A stretch of DNA of 64,000 nucleotides from DAOQAU01 sp964640325. GTDB taxonomy: Bacteria; Cyanobacteriota; Vampirovibrionia; Gastranaerophilales; Gastranaerophilaceae. The position numbers were made by a program, and so were the translations under genes. The notes beneath the pieces are model-generated. The model searched no databases. It was not told the DNA's origin and saw nothing but the letters and a program-made list of their open reading frames with translations. Positions 18,396-25,685 of the stretch are shown piece after piece. The stretch is taken from positions 92,603-156,602 of the forward strand of contig CAZXID010000001.1 in the NCBI GenBank assembly GCA_964640325.1, read 5' to 3'. The first letter of the stretch is position 1, and every line of letters starts with the position of its first letter.

Positions 18396-19273
18396 GCCCT
18401 CAACGTCAACGACAAGCTGTAATTCATATCGTTCAAAAACTCGATATTTCTGAAAGAAAAATCTGTAAATATCTTGGAATAAATCGAGCCACAAAAAGGT
18501 ATATCCCAAAGAAATTAGATGATGAAGATTCTCTCAGAAGAGATATTGTAAGACTGGCAGAAAAATACGGTAGATATGGATACAGAAGAATTACGGCGTT
18601 ATTGAAAGCTGAGGGCTGGCGAGTAAATCACAAAAGAGTTGAAAGAATTTGGCGAGAAGAGGGACTTAGAGTCCCTCAAAAACAGAAAAAACAAGGAAGA
18701 TTATACTTCAATGATGGTTCTTGTATTAGGCTTCGACCTATGCACAGAAATCATGTTTGGAGCTACGATTTTGTGCAGGATAGGCTTAGCAATGGAAAGA
18801 AAATCAGGATACTCACGGTAATTGATGAATATACAAGAAAATGTTTAAAGCTCAAAGTCGGTTACAGTTTAAAAGCCGATGCTGTTCTTGATGCACTTGC
18901 GGATTTATTCTTAACTGAAGGCATTCCAGAATATCTTCGCAGTGATAACGGTTCGGAGTTTGTTGCAAAAAATATCCAAAGTTTTTTGCAACAACTCCAC
19001 GTCACCACTGCATATATCACGCCAGGTAGTCCTTGGGAGAACGGTTTTAATGAGCGGTTTAACGGGATACTCAGAGATGAATTATTGAACGGAGAAATGT
19101 TTTACACGATAAAAGAGGCAGAAGTGAGGATAGAAGAATTTAGAAGATATTACAACGAATTTAGGCCGCATAGCTCTCTAAACTATGCTCCGCCTGCACC
19201 AATGGCAAAAGTTATGCCACTAAAAAATCCGCAAAAACTAACTTTAACTTTGGACCAAAGATTGGGGGCTTGA
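18368..19273 (+). CDS. IS3-family transposase OrfB (made by -1 frameshift from OrfA)
   Basis: The -1 frame is open from 18344 to the TGA at 19271-19273 and has no good start of its own at its 5' end, as expected for IS3 elements. The fusion would enter this frame at the slippery heptamer T TTA AAA at 18365-18371. The rve catalytic core shows VWSYDFVQDR (first D), YLRSDNGSEFV (second D) and WENGFNERFNG (E), followed by RRYYNEFRPHSSLNY. The SYDFV...VIDEYTRKCL form is that of the IS407 subgroup. No internal stop was seen, so it looks functional. Confidence 0.9.
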   Translation, partial: KRSPIGKLLSPQRQRQAVIHIVQKLDISERKICKYLGINRATKRYIPKKLDDEDSLRRDIVRLAEKYGRYGYRRITALLKAEGWRVNHKRVERIWREEGLRVPQKQKKQGRLYFNDGSCIRLRPMHRNHVWSYDFVQDRLSNGKKIRILTVIDEYTRKCLKLKVGYSLKADAVLDALADLFLTEGIPEYLRSDNGSEFVAKNIQSFLQQLHVTTAYITPGSPWENGFNERFNGILRDELLNGEMFYTIKEAEVRIEEFRRYYNEFRPHSSLNYAPPAPMAKVMPLKNPQKLTLTLDQRLGA

Positions 19274-19552
19274 CATATATATTTATATATATTTTGCCTT
19301 ATTTTAGGCTTAGCTTTTTGATAAATCGCAAGTTCTTCCTCTTCATTAAATAGCGGTATAACCGGCGGGGTATTTTTTTCTTGAATTGAATTTAATTTCT
19401 TAAGTTTGGTATATAGATATTTTGATTCCCCTATCCGTTTAATTATCGATTCTCTTTCGAGCTCTAATAAGACATCCTGAATTTTTTGTTTTTCTATATC
19501 CGTTATTATTAAAATATCGTCAATAGAAAATCTACCCAGTCCTCTTGCTAGT

Positions 19553-20266
19553 TTAGATATCTTTATCTTGATTTGAGATTTCGTCATTTAAAAACTCCTT
19601 TAATGTTAACTCATCGACTGAATTAAGGCCGTTAGCTTTTGCTACTTGTTCAGATTTATTTATAAGCTTTACTATTTGTCGAAAACGATTAGTTTTATTA
19701 AAAATTAAATTTTTTGCACATTCAGTCATTTTAACTTCACTTAATTCTTCGATAATTTTTGCAATATCTGCTTTGCCAAATGGTTCATATTTTAAAACAT
19801 CTAAGAACCTATCAAATAAATGTTTATATCTTAAAAGTTTTCTATTAGCCTTGCCCATTCCAATTAAAAGCACTGGAACATTTGTTTTGTCGTATATATC
19901 ACGAATTGTTTCAATTGTTCTTGCATTACTAACAAGATAATCAATTTCGTCAATTATAAGTACTTGCGGTTCTTGAATTAATTTTGATACTACTTGATTA
20001 AATAAATCAGAAACTTTATAATGCGGGATTTCTCCTAATTCCTCCGCAAGCTCCTCTAGAAGCCATCTGGGCGACATTAAATTAGCACACCTAATAAATA
20101 CGGCATTGTTTTGCATTGCCCACCAAATTACAGAATGAGTTTTACCAAGCCCGGGCTCTCCATAAACCAATGCCATTCTAGGTACCCCATCGGCTCTATT
20201 TTGAAGATTGTTCATCAACGTTATGAGCTTTTTCACATTCTCTGTTTTAACAAATTTTCTTTTCAT
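19553..20266 (-). CDS. Transposition ATPase, MuB/TniB/IstB-like (AAA), protein B
   Basis: The 237-residue protein has Walker A (ALVYGEPGLGKTHSVIWW), Walker B (QVLIIDEIDYLV), a sensor-type LIGMGKANRKLL and a short C-terminal helical tail (FRQIVKLINKSEQVAKANGL). This is the plan of AAA ATPases that pick target DNA and activate Mu/Tn7/Tn5053-type DDE transposases. Here it lies two genes downstream of the transposase rather than directly after it. Its last 35 bases overlap the start of X copy 2, so the two are probably translationally coupled. AGAAGG precedes the ATG. Confidence 0.85.
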   Translation of the reverse strand: MKRKFVKTENVKKLITLMNNLQNRADGVPRMALVYGEPGLGKTHSVIWWAMQNNAVFIRCANLMSPRWLLEELAEELGEIPHYKVSDLFNQVVSKLIQEPQVLIIDEIDYLVSNARTIETIRDIYDKTNVPVLLIGMGKANRKLLRYKHLFDRFLDVLKYEPFGKADIAKIIEELSEVKMTECAKNLIFNKTNRFRQIVKLINKSEQVAKANGLNSVDELTLKEFLNDEISNQDKDI

Positions 20267-20341
20267 TGGACCTTCTTTCTTTTTTATATATTTTAATAAA
20301 TTCTTTTGTATTTTTAAAATTTGTGGTTTTAAATCTACTCA

Positions 20342-21952
20342 TTAAACTTTATTTATTCTGTTAATAATAAAATTTAATGGGTCAAACGGTTCTGATGGTT
20401 TATTTGGGATACAATTATTATATTTTTTTAAAAAAATTCTAATATCATTGAAAGCTAAATCATTTGAAATAAGATTTATTGGATTATTATTGTCAATTCG
20501 TATTTTTACATGAGTTGCTACTAAATTTTCATATAATAAACCTTTTATTTTCAAATCCACCCCCATTTTGAGAATCTCTTTATCAAGCTCAGTTGAAGAT
20601 ATGTTAAAAATTTTACCCGACTTATGTCTTGGTATTTCAGAAAATAATACAGGCGGAATATTTAATTCACGTCTTTTATAATGACAGCGATATCTCTGTA
20701 TTTTGCCATTATATAAAATATTCTTTATATAAATAGTTTTATTATTAAAATCTATGTCTTGATAGTCAAGTGCTAAAAGTTCAGCCTGATTAATTCCTAG
20801 AGAAAATATAAATAATAGTATTAATCTTATTTTTATTTTTGATGAAAGTATTTTTTCAATTTGTTTGGGCAACAAAATTATTTCGTCTGCACTTTTGATA
20901 ATTTTGTTTTTGCTTTGCAAGTAAAATCCAGGACCATTTTTTGAATAAATAGTGGTAATTAAATATAGAAACCTAATTATCATTGATATCGTTGCTACAG
21001 ATAATCCTTGATGAATTTTAACTTCTTTAAACTCGTTTATTTTTTCTGATGTAATCTCAATAAAATTTAAATCCTTAAAAAATGGATTTAAATGGTTTAT
21101 ACAATAACCTTTTATATTTGTTTTTGTTTCTTTATTTTTTTGCTTAAACTTTTTGGATTTTAAATAATAATTAACGGCATCTATATATTTTTCAAAGATT
21201 TTTGTTTTATGACTTTTTCTTTTTACTTGCTCTATTTCATTATCTAGAAATTCAGGCAGAGTAAAGTCTCTAAATCTCATTTGTTTTATATATTCAGCAT
21301 TATATTCTTTTTTTAAATTCTTTTTAAGGGTTTTATTATCAGGAATTTGAGCATTCTTGAAATTTTCATTTTCTTTTATTAATTCTATACATTTAGCTAC
21401 TGAATATCTTTGGGGATGCAAATATATTTTTTTAAAATATTCATATATTTCAGGCTCTATTTTATTATAACTTATTCGGACATATCTAGGAATAAGTGCT
21501 TTTAATCCATGGGCCAAATACTCTCTTTGATTTTTTTTAAAAGCAACATAACCGATGGAATACTCTGGAGATTGTTCGCCAATTTTTCTTAAAAGAGAAA
21601 TCAATTCATTTCCTATAACTCCCTTTGTTAATTTCATCAATAACATATACTTATCAATTCTTTTTTTAACATTTGGAGGGCATGAGTTATAAATGTTTAA
21701 TTCTTCATCATTATTAAACAAGCTTATTGGGTCTAATATCTTGACACTTTTTTGTTTTGAAAGAGAAATATTTTTAATATATAAATACTTCTCTTCACCA
21801 TTTCTTTTTATGCAAAAATCTTCCTCTAATTGCAATAAACATTTTTGAGCTTCTTTTTTTTCAATATCAAGCATGACTAAAATATCATTAATTGAAAATT
21901 GATTAAGATTTTTTGCTAAGCTTAAGATCTTGGTTTTGATTTGATATTTCAT
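20342..21952 (-). CDS. Transposon protein X, copy 1: degenerate tyrosine-recombinase-like DNA-binding protein
   Basis: The 536-residue protein is full length. Residues about 1-60 look like a small winged helix (FSINDILVMLDIEKKEAQKC then IKRNGEEKYLYI). Residues 100-225 share the layout of the Mu-type transposase DNA-binding region (YVAFKKNQREYLAHGLKALI, IYEYFKKIYLHPQRYSVA). Residues 250-340 resemble the phage integrase SAM-like arm domain (HLNPFFKDLNFIEITSEKIN, then GLSVATISMIIRFLYLI). Residues 350-520 resemble the catalytic fold (SLGINQAELLALDYQDID ... INLISNDLAFNDIRIFLKKY). The box-I Arg is Asn, and the HxxR/H box reads ENLVATH, so only the final Tyr remains. It is therefore probably a DNA-binding accessory factor rather than an enzyme. 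I know no family of this exact composition. Confidence 0.7.
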   Translation of the reverse strand: MKYQIKTKILSLAKNLNQFSINDILVMLDIEKKEAQKCLLQLEEDFCIKRNGEEKYLYIKNISLSKQKSVKILDPISLFNNDEELNIYNSCPPNVKKRIDKYMLLMKLTKGVIGNELISLLRKIGEQSPEYSIGYVAFKKNQREYLAHGLKALIPRYVRISYNKIEPEIYEYFKKIYLHPQRYSVAKCIELIKENENFKNAQIPDNKTLKKNLKKEYNAEYIKQMRFRDFTLPEFLDNEIEQVKRKSHKTKIFEKYIDAVNYYLKSKKFKQKNKETKTNIKGYCINHLNPFFKDLNFIEITSEKINEFKEVKIHQGLSVATISMIIRFLYLITTIYSKNGPGFYLQSKNKIIKSADEIILLPKQIEKILSSKIKIRLILLFIFSLGINQAELLALDYQDIDFNNKTIYIKNILYNGKIQRYRCHYKRRELNIPPVLFSEIPRHKSGKIFNISSTELDKEILKMGVDLKIKGLLYENLVATHVKIRIDNNNPINLISNDLAFNDIRIFLKKYNNCIPNKPSEPFDPLNFIINRINKV

Positions 21953-22138
21953 AATTTATTTATTCCTTTAACTTAATTTCATCTGTTTTTTTACTACATT
22001 TGTCTTTCTTGCCTGTTTAACTTTATTTATTAATTTAACTATTTTGCTAAGGTCGAGTTCTCAACAATAAACTGCCATTATTATATCTCTGCTATTATGT
22101 TTTTTAGATTATTCATCATCGTGATAAAGTTTTCGCAT
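21950..22138 (-). pseudogene. Relic of a second transposition ATPase gene (B'), internally deleted
   Basis: The gap between the transposase and X copy 1 aligns with both ends of the B gene. The 5' part reads ENFITMMNNLKNIIAE then MAVY, against LITLMNNLQNR and MALVY in B. The 3' part reads SKIVKLINKVKQARKTN, against RQIVKLINKSEQVAKAN, and continues to a GATGAAATTAAGTTAAAGGA stretch matching B up to the overlap with X. About three quarters of the gene is missing and stops are present. It shows that a B-X pair was duplicated in tandem and one B copy decayed. Confidence 0.8.
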
Positions 22139-22154
22139 TTAATTTTTTTCCTTC

Positions 22155-24194
22155 TTATAAGTCATAGATCATTTTGTACTCATCTGATGTAATATATTTT
22201 TCAAACCAATCCCTGTCTTCAGTGCAGATACAGCCATTTTTTAAATGCCATTCGTATCTTTCAAAGTTACTTTTAAATAGTGGTCTTGCTTTGACTTCCT
22301 CGGCTTTAATCTTTGGAATAAGCTTAGTTTCCTGAGGTGGATTATCAATTAAAATCTCATCATCAAAGATTTGAGATTTATTCAATCTGCTTTCTATAAG
22401 CTCAATATCGTTAATCGAAAAATGCTCTTTGACTGCTTTTAAAGTTTTATTCCTAAGTTTTTTTTGTTTAACAATTTTTTGCTTGTAATCTTCTATGTCT
22501 TTAATATCGCCTAAGTAATTTGCAAGAGGATGTGTTGACATAACTCGTTTTGCAGTGCATAAGTATTCGCCTTTCATTGAATAAACTTTTATATATGAAA
22601 GATCAAACAGGCTATATTTGATAACAGCTTTTTCCCTTAATCCGTACAGAGCATCATCAAAATAATCTGATTTTAAAAATCTTATTCCGTTTCTGCCGAT
22701 ATTTTTTACCTCCTGTGCCATCATCAAATCGTCAAGCTGGTTAATATCAATTTTTTGTTTTTTAACTTCATCCAAAACTTCCTGAATAGTTTTGTTTTCA
22801 GCATTAGGACAAGGTTGAGAGTTTTTAAATTTCAACCACTCTCTTATTAATGCATCCGCCTGTTCAAAAGTTGGAATAAATGTGCTGTGATTTGTTTTGT
22901 GTAATGGTTCATTCCGTTTCATGTACGCAGGTTTATTCGCAATTGAAGTTCCGATGTAGCTTGGCAAAAGTTTTTCAAAACTCTCTTGCATATCCAAGAA
23001 AAAACGCTCGATGACTTTTGCTCGAGCGTTGTAGGGCTTTGCGTATATTGGAGTAATTCCGAGTTTTTCATATATTCCTGTAAAGCCTAATTCCTCAAAG
23101 TTTTTATCTCCGTTAAAAAACTTTGCTCTGAAGGCTCTGCCGTTATCCTGATACACATAACTTGGTATTTTGCCTAATGTTAATATTGCGTTTCGAAGTG
23201 CACTTGCGATGCTTTGAGTACACTCTTCTAGCATAATTTCATAGCCTACAAGGGCTCCCGACTTCCAGTCCAAAAATCCTAATAATGTCGCCCTGCAGGG
23301 TTTTCCTGTAAAAGGGTTTATCACTTGGAAGTTTAATGTCTTACCATCTGCAACAAGCACCTGTCCTGTTTCTAACAATGATGCATTTCTTACAATGTAA
23401 GGTTCAACCTTATCTTTAAGTGCTTTTGCACCTTCTCTGGCTAAAATCCATTTGTCATAATTTACTTTTTTAAACCAATTTGCATATCTTCTAAAAGTTA
23501 CATCCTTGGGTAAAATTTCAACTCCACGTTGTGTTAGAATGTGTCTTGTCAGACTGATTGCTTTCCCGATTGAAAAACAATTTTGTGATAATAATATTTT
23601 GAGAAATATTTTAATCTCATCATCGTTCAAACTTGTTCTATATTCATTGTTCGGCGAATAATTGTAATTTGATACGAGTGCTGTCCAATCAGTATTTACT
23701 CCGCCTAAAAGTACTTTCCAGCGATACAAGGAACCGATTGAAACTTTATCGAGGGATTCAAAAATAGTAGGGTAAAGTTCACCCGTATTATATAATTGCA
23801 AGAAGTCTTTATCTGCTCGTGTTCTTGGTTTATGTTCTATTCGAAATCGTTGCCAATGTCTTATTAAATCTAATTTAGCGAGTGCGAGTTTCTTTTGCTG
23901 TTCAGAAATTATTTTTTCTTGGCGTAGCTTTAAATTTTCGAGTTCTATAATATTGTCTGTCGTAGTTATATTATTATAATACTCTTGGATGTAGCGAGTT
24001 TGAAGTTCAGGCTCAAGCGAACTCAATTTTATTTTATAACATTTACCGCCACGAACTGTTTCAACTTTTGAAATGTACTTATCCTGCCTGATTGCGAGTC
24101 GTATTGCTCTTTGAGTTATATTTTTTAATGCTGCTACGGTTTGAACATCAATCCAAGTATCTTCGGTGTTAATGTTTTTCAAAATATCGTCCAA
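22155..24194 (-). CDS. Mu-type DDE transposase, protein A
   Basis: The 679-residue protein starts with a Mu-type helix-turn-helix (TWIDVQTVAALKNITQRAIR). It has an inner DNA-binding region (SIGSLYRWKVLLGGVNTDWT, then FLKILLSQNCFSIGKAISL) and an rve catalytic core with D in QVLVADGKTLNFQ, D in YVYQDNGRAFRA and E in ARAKVIERFFLDM. The beta-barrel Mu_transpos_C region follows (YSLFDLSYIKVYSMKGEYLC). It should cut and join the element's ends by replicative or simple transposition. No frameshift is visible. The upstream 630 bases hold its promoter and one transposon end. Confidence 0.9.
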   Translation of the reverse strand: MDDILKNINTEDTWIDVQTVAALKNITQRAIRLAIRQDKYISKVETVRGGKCYKIKLSSLEPELQTRYIQEYYNNITTTDNIIELENLKLRQEKIISEQQKKLALAKLDLIRHWQRFRIEHKPRTRADKDFLQLYNTGELYPTIFESLDKVSIGSLYRWKVLLGGVNTDWTALVSNYNYSPNNEYRTSLNDDEIKIFLKILLSQNCFSIGKAISLTRHILTQRGVEILPKDVTFRRYANWFKKVNYDKWILAREGAKALKDKVEPYIVRNASLLETGQVLVADGKTLNFQVINPFTGKPCRATLLGFLDWKSGALVGYEIMLEECTQSIASALRNAILTLGKIPSYVYQDNGRAFRAKFFNGDKNFEELGFTGIYEKLGITPIYAKPYNARAKVIERFFLDMQESFEKLLPSYIGTSIANKPAYMKRNEPLHKTNHSTFIPTFEQADALIREWLKFKNSQPCPNAENKTIQEVLDEVKKQKIDINQLDDLMMAQEVKNIGRNGIRFLKSDYFDDALYGLREKAVIKYSLFDLSYIKVYSMKGEYLCTAKRVMSTHPLANYLGDIKDIEDYKQKIVKQKKLRNKTLKAVKEHFSINDIELIESRLNKSQIFDDEILIDNPPQETKLIPKIKAEEVKARPLFKSNFERYEWHLKNGCICTEDRDWFEKYITSDEYKMIYDL

Positions 24195-24822
24195 TTGCTT
24201 TCCCCTATTAATCTATATACATGTGTTGTTGATGATAAATCGGTTATTATCAAATTGGAACTTGTTTGGAGGAAATATGTTTTTGTGTGTTGTATTGTGT
24301 TCATATGTGTCTGAAATATGGAAACATGTTTCCATAAATTTACCTTATTAATGCATTATTAAAATAGTTTTAAAAGTCTTTTAGCAAAATAGTGAAAATA
24401 GTGGCTGATTTTTATCTCTAATCCTTCCTTCTTAAGACTTTGAAGGTTATCCTATGTAGGTGACAAAACGTTTTATAATTCTCACTTTCGATTACCTTTG
24501 ATGAAGTGGGAAGTTTGTTTAAATTCCATGGGGTTAAACGCCGAATGTGTTGGTTTAAAAACATTTCCGACTTAGAGGGAATTTGGATTTTAGAAAAATA
24601 AAATGCCCGGAATGCCCAGATTTTTACCGGTAGGCTGTAACGCGCATATAACGGTAATTACAGGCTAGAAGCTTTTAAAATAATATCATTTTTTTAAAAA
24701 TCAAAAGGTAATTAACCGGGCATTTCGGGCATTTCAATTACTTTTTTCTCAAAATGAGGGAAGTCGGCAAAAACGGCATAAACAGTAAATAACAGGCATA
24801 AAATCTTCGATTACTTTTTTAA
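24195..24822. other. Non-coding transposon end region upstream of transposase A
   Basis: No gene is visible in these 628 bases. They hold an 18-bp palindrome (24318-24335); a looser half-match nearby (GGAAATATGTTTTTG at about 24272); an inverted pair AAATGCCCGGAATGCCC at 24601-24617 and its near complement at 24718-24734; and repeated copies of TTCRATTACYTTT at about 24486, 24732 and 24806, with inverted variants near 24650 and 24705. Such repeats are what multiple transposase-binding sites at one end of a Mu/Tn7-type element look like. The region ends where the truncated glycosyltransferase gene begins. Confidence 0.55.
24318..24335. promoter_or_regulatory. 18-bp perfect palindrome, candidate operator of the transposase gene
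   Basis: ATGGAAACA is followed directly by its exact complement TGTTTCCAT, about 125 bases upstream of the transposase start. A related but imperfect copy (GGAAATATGTTTTTG) lies some 45 bases closer to the gene. A dimeric repressor site is the simplest reading; no repressor gene was recognised in the element unless X plays that role. Confidence 0.5.
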
Positions 24823-25248
24823 AGAATGCCCAGTCAAAGGATACTTGGCCGTGCTTCAGACACAACATTAGCAGATATTAAAGATGATAACATAACAATA
24901 ACGGGTCAATTAGACTCAGTGTTGCCTTATTTATTTAATGCAAATGTGGCCTTAGTTCCACTTAAATTTGAATCAGGAACGAGATTTAAAATTCTTGAAG
25001 CTGCGGCATGTGATATTCCAATAGTTTCTACTATTCTTGGAGCAGAAGGAATTCCTGTTGCAGACGGTGAAAATATATTAATTGCTGATGAAGCTCAAGA
25101 TTTTGCAAATGCAATTATAAAAGTTATAGAAAACCCTGTTTTTGCAAAGAAAATGGCAAACAATTTAAAATTATATATTGAGCAAAACTACAGTATTGAT
25201 AAACACGCAAAAGAAGCAGAAGACATAATAAGGTTTGTTTTGGGATAA
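24823..25248 (+). pseudogene. Glycosyltransferase family 4, 5'-truncated by the transposon
   Basis: The frame opens right after a TAA at 24820-24822 and encodes only the C-terminal nucleotide-sugar-binding lobe of a GT4 enzyme: NITITGQLDSVLPYLFNANV, then VPLKFESGTRFKILEAAACD and IPIVSTILGAEGIPV. About 200 N-terminal residues usual for the family are absent, and they are not found on the other side of the transposon (near 16.6 kb). The ATG at 24826 is fortuitous and has no ribosome-binding site. Insertion of the element with loss of adjacent DNA explains this best. Its stop overlaps the next gene's start (TAATG). Confidence 0.75.
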
Positions 25249-25685
25249 TGAAAATGATTAAACAAATAACGCACAACGATAAAATTTTGGCGATTATAAT
25301 AAAAAATAATTATTCTAAAGACGGGGTGGAATTTTTTACGCCCGATGATTTTTCACAGCAGCTTGCTTTTATGTCGCATAAAAAAGGTAAAAAAATCGAT
25401 GCTCACACTCACAATGTGGTCCCAAGAGAAGTAAATTATACCAAGGAGGTTTTGGTAATTCGAAAAGGGAAATTAAGAGTTGATTTTTATGAAGAGAATC
25501 AAAACTATATAGAAAGTCACACAATAAAACAAGGCGATGTTATATTGCTTGCATACGGCGGGCATGGGTTTGAAATTCTGGAAGATTGTGAGATGATTGA
25601 AATTAAGCAAGGACCTTTTTTGGGGGTACAAGACAAGATAAGATTTGAATGTGTTGAAAAAACAGAGGTAAAAATAATTGACTGA
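25248..25685 (+). CDS. Cupin-fold protein of glycan loci
   Basis: The 145-residue protein has a cupin-like core: KKIDAHTHNVVPREVNYTKE with two His, a VLVIRKGKLRVDFYEE strand, then GDVILLAYGGHGFEILEDCE. Small cupins of this type are found beside DegT aminotransferases in sugar loci, where they may be isomerases or sensors; the exact role is not known to me. ATG at 25248 overlaps the previous stop, and the gene overlaps the aminotransferase by 8 bases. Confidence 0.65.
   Translation: MKMIKQITHNDKILAIIIKNNYSKDGVEFFTPDDFSQQLAFMSHKKGKKIDAHTHNVVPREVNYTKEVLVIRKGKLRVDFYEENQNYIESHTIKQGDVILLAYGGHGFEILEDCEMIEIKQGPFLGVQDKIRFECVEKTEVKIID

Larger units (their letters stand above)
17956..19275 (+). mobile_element. 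IS3-family insertion sequence, IS407-type, 1320 bp
   Basis: The ends are imperfect inverted repeats: left begins TGTCCTGCCCCC and right, read inward, TGTCAAGCCCCC; both continue with TTGGTCCAAAG and TAAAGTTAGTTTTTG. The flanks show a TATA duplication at 17952-17955 and 19276-19279. Four-base duplications are usual for the IS407 subgroup. It contains orfA and orfB in -1 frameshift arrangement, both apparently intact, so it may be recently active. It splits transposon gene X copy 2. Confidence 0.93.
16668..19587 (-). pseudogene. Transposon protein X, copy 2: split by an IS3-family insertion
   Basis: Two fragments flank an IS: residues 1-104 are encoded at 19276-19587 and the rest at 16668-17951. 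Joining them after removing the IS and one TATA copy gives a continuous frame (..NIYKYI-Y-LMKETSG..) of 531 residues, matching copy 1 (536 residues, ..RIDKYMLLMKLTKG..). The reconstructed protein has a winged-helix-like start (SIDDILIITDIEKQKIQDVL), a region laid out like the DNA-binding part of Mu-type transposases (YPTFIKKQRQYLEGGIKALI, then LYLNPKRFS), a phage-integrase SAM-like segment, and a recombinase fold (SLGINQAALLGLEYSDID ... LGFGDIRNFIKRY). Its start overlaps the ATPase gene by 35 bases. The downstream fragment alone could still yield 425 residues from an ATG at 17945. Confidence 0.85.

Noticed and set aside
17952..19281. A 6-base target duplication (TATATA) for the IS
   Set aside because: Six bases would put the two halves of X2 out of frame; four (TATA) give the exact frame and fit the IS407 subgroup.
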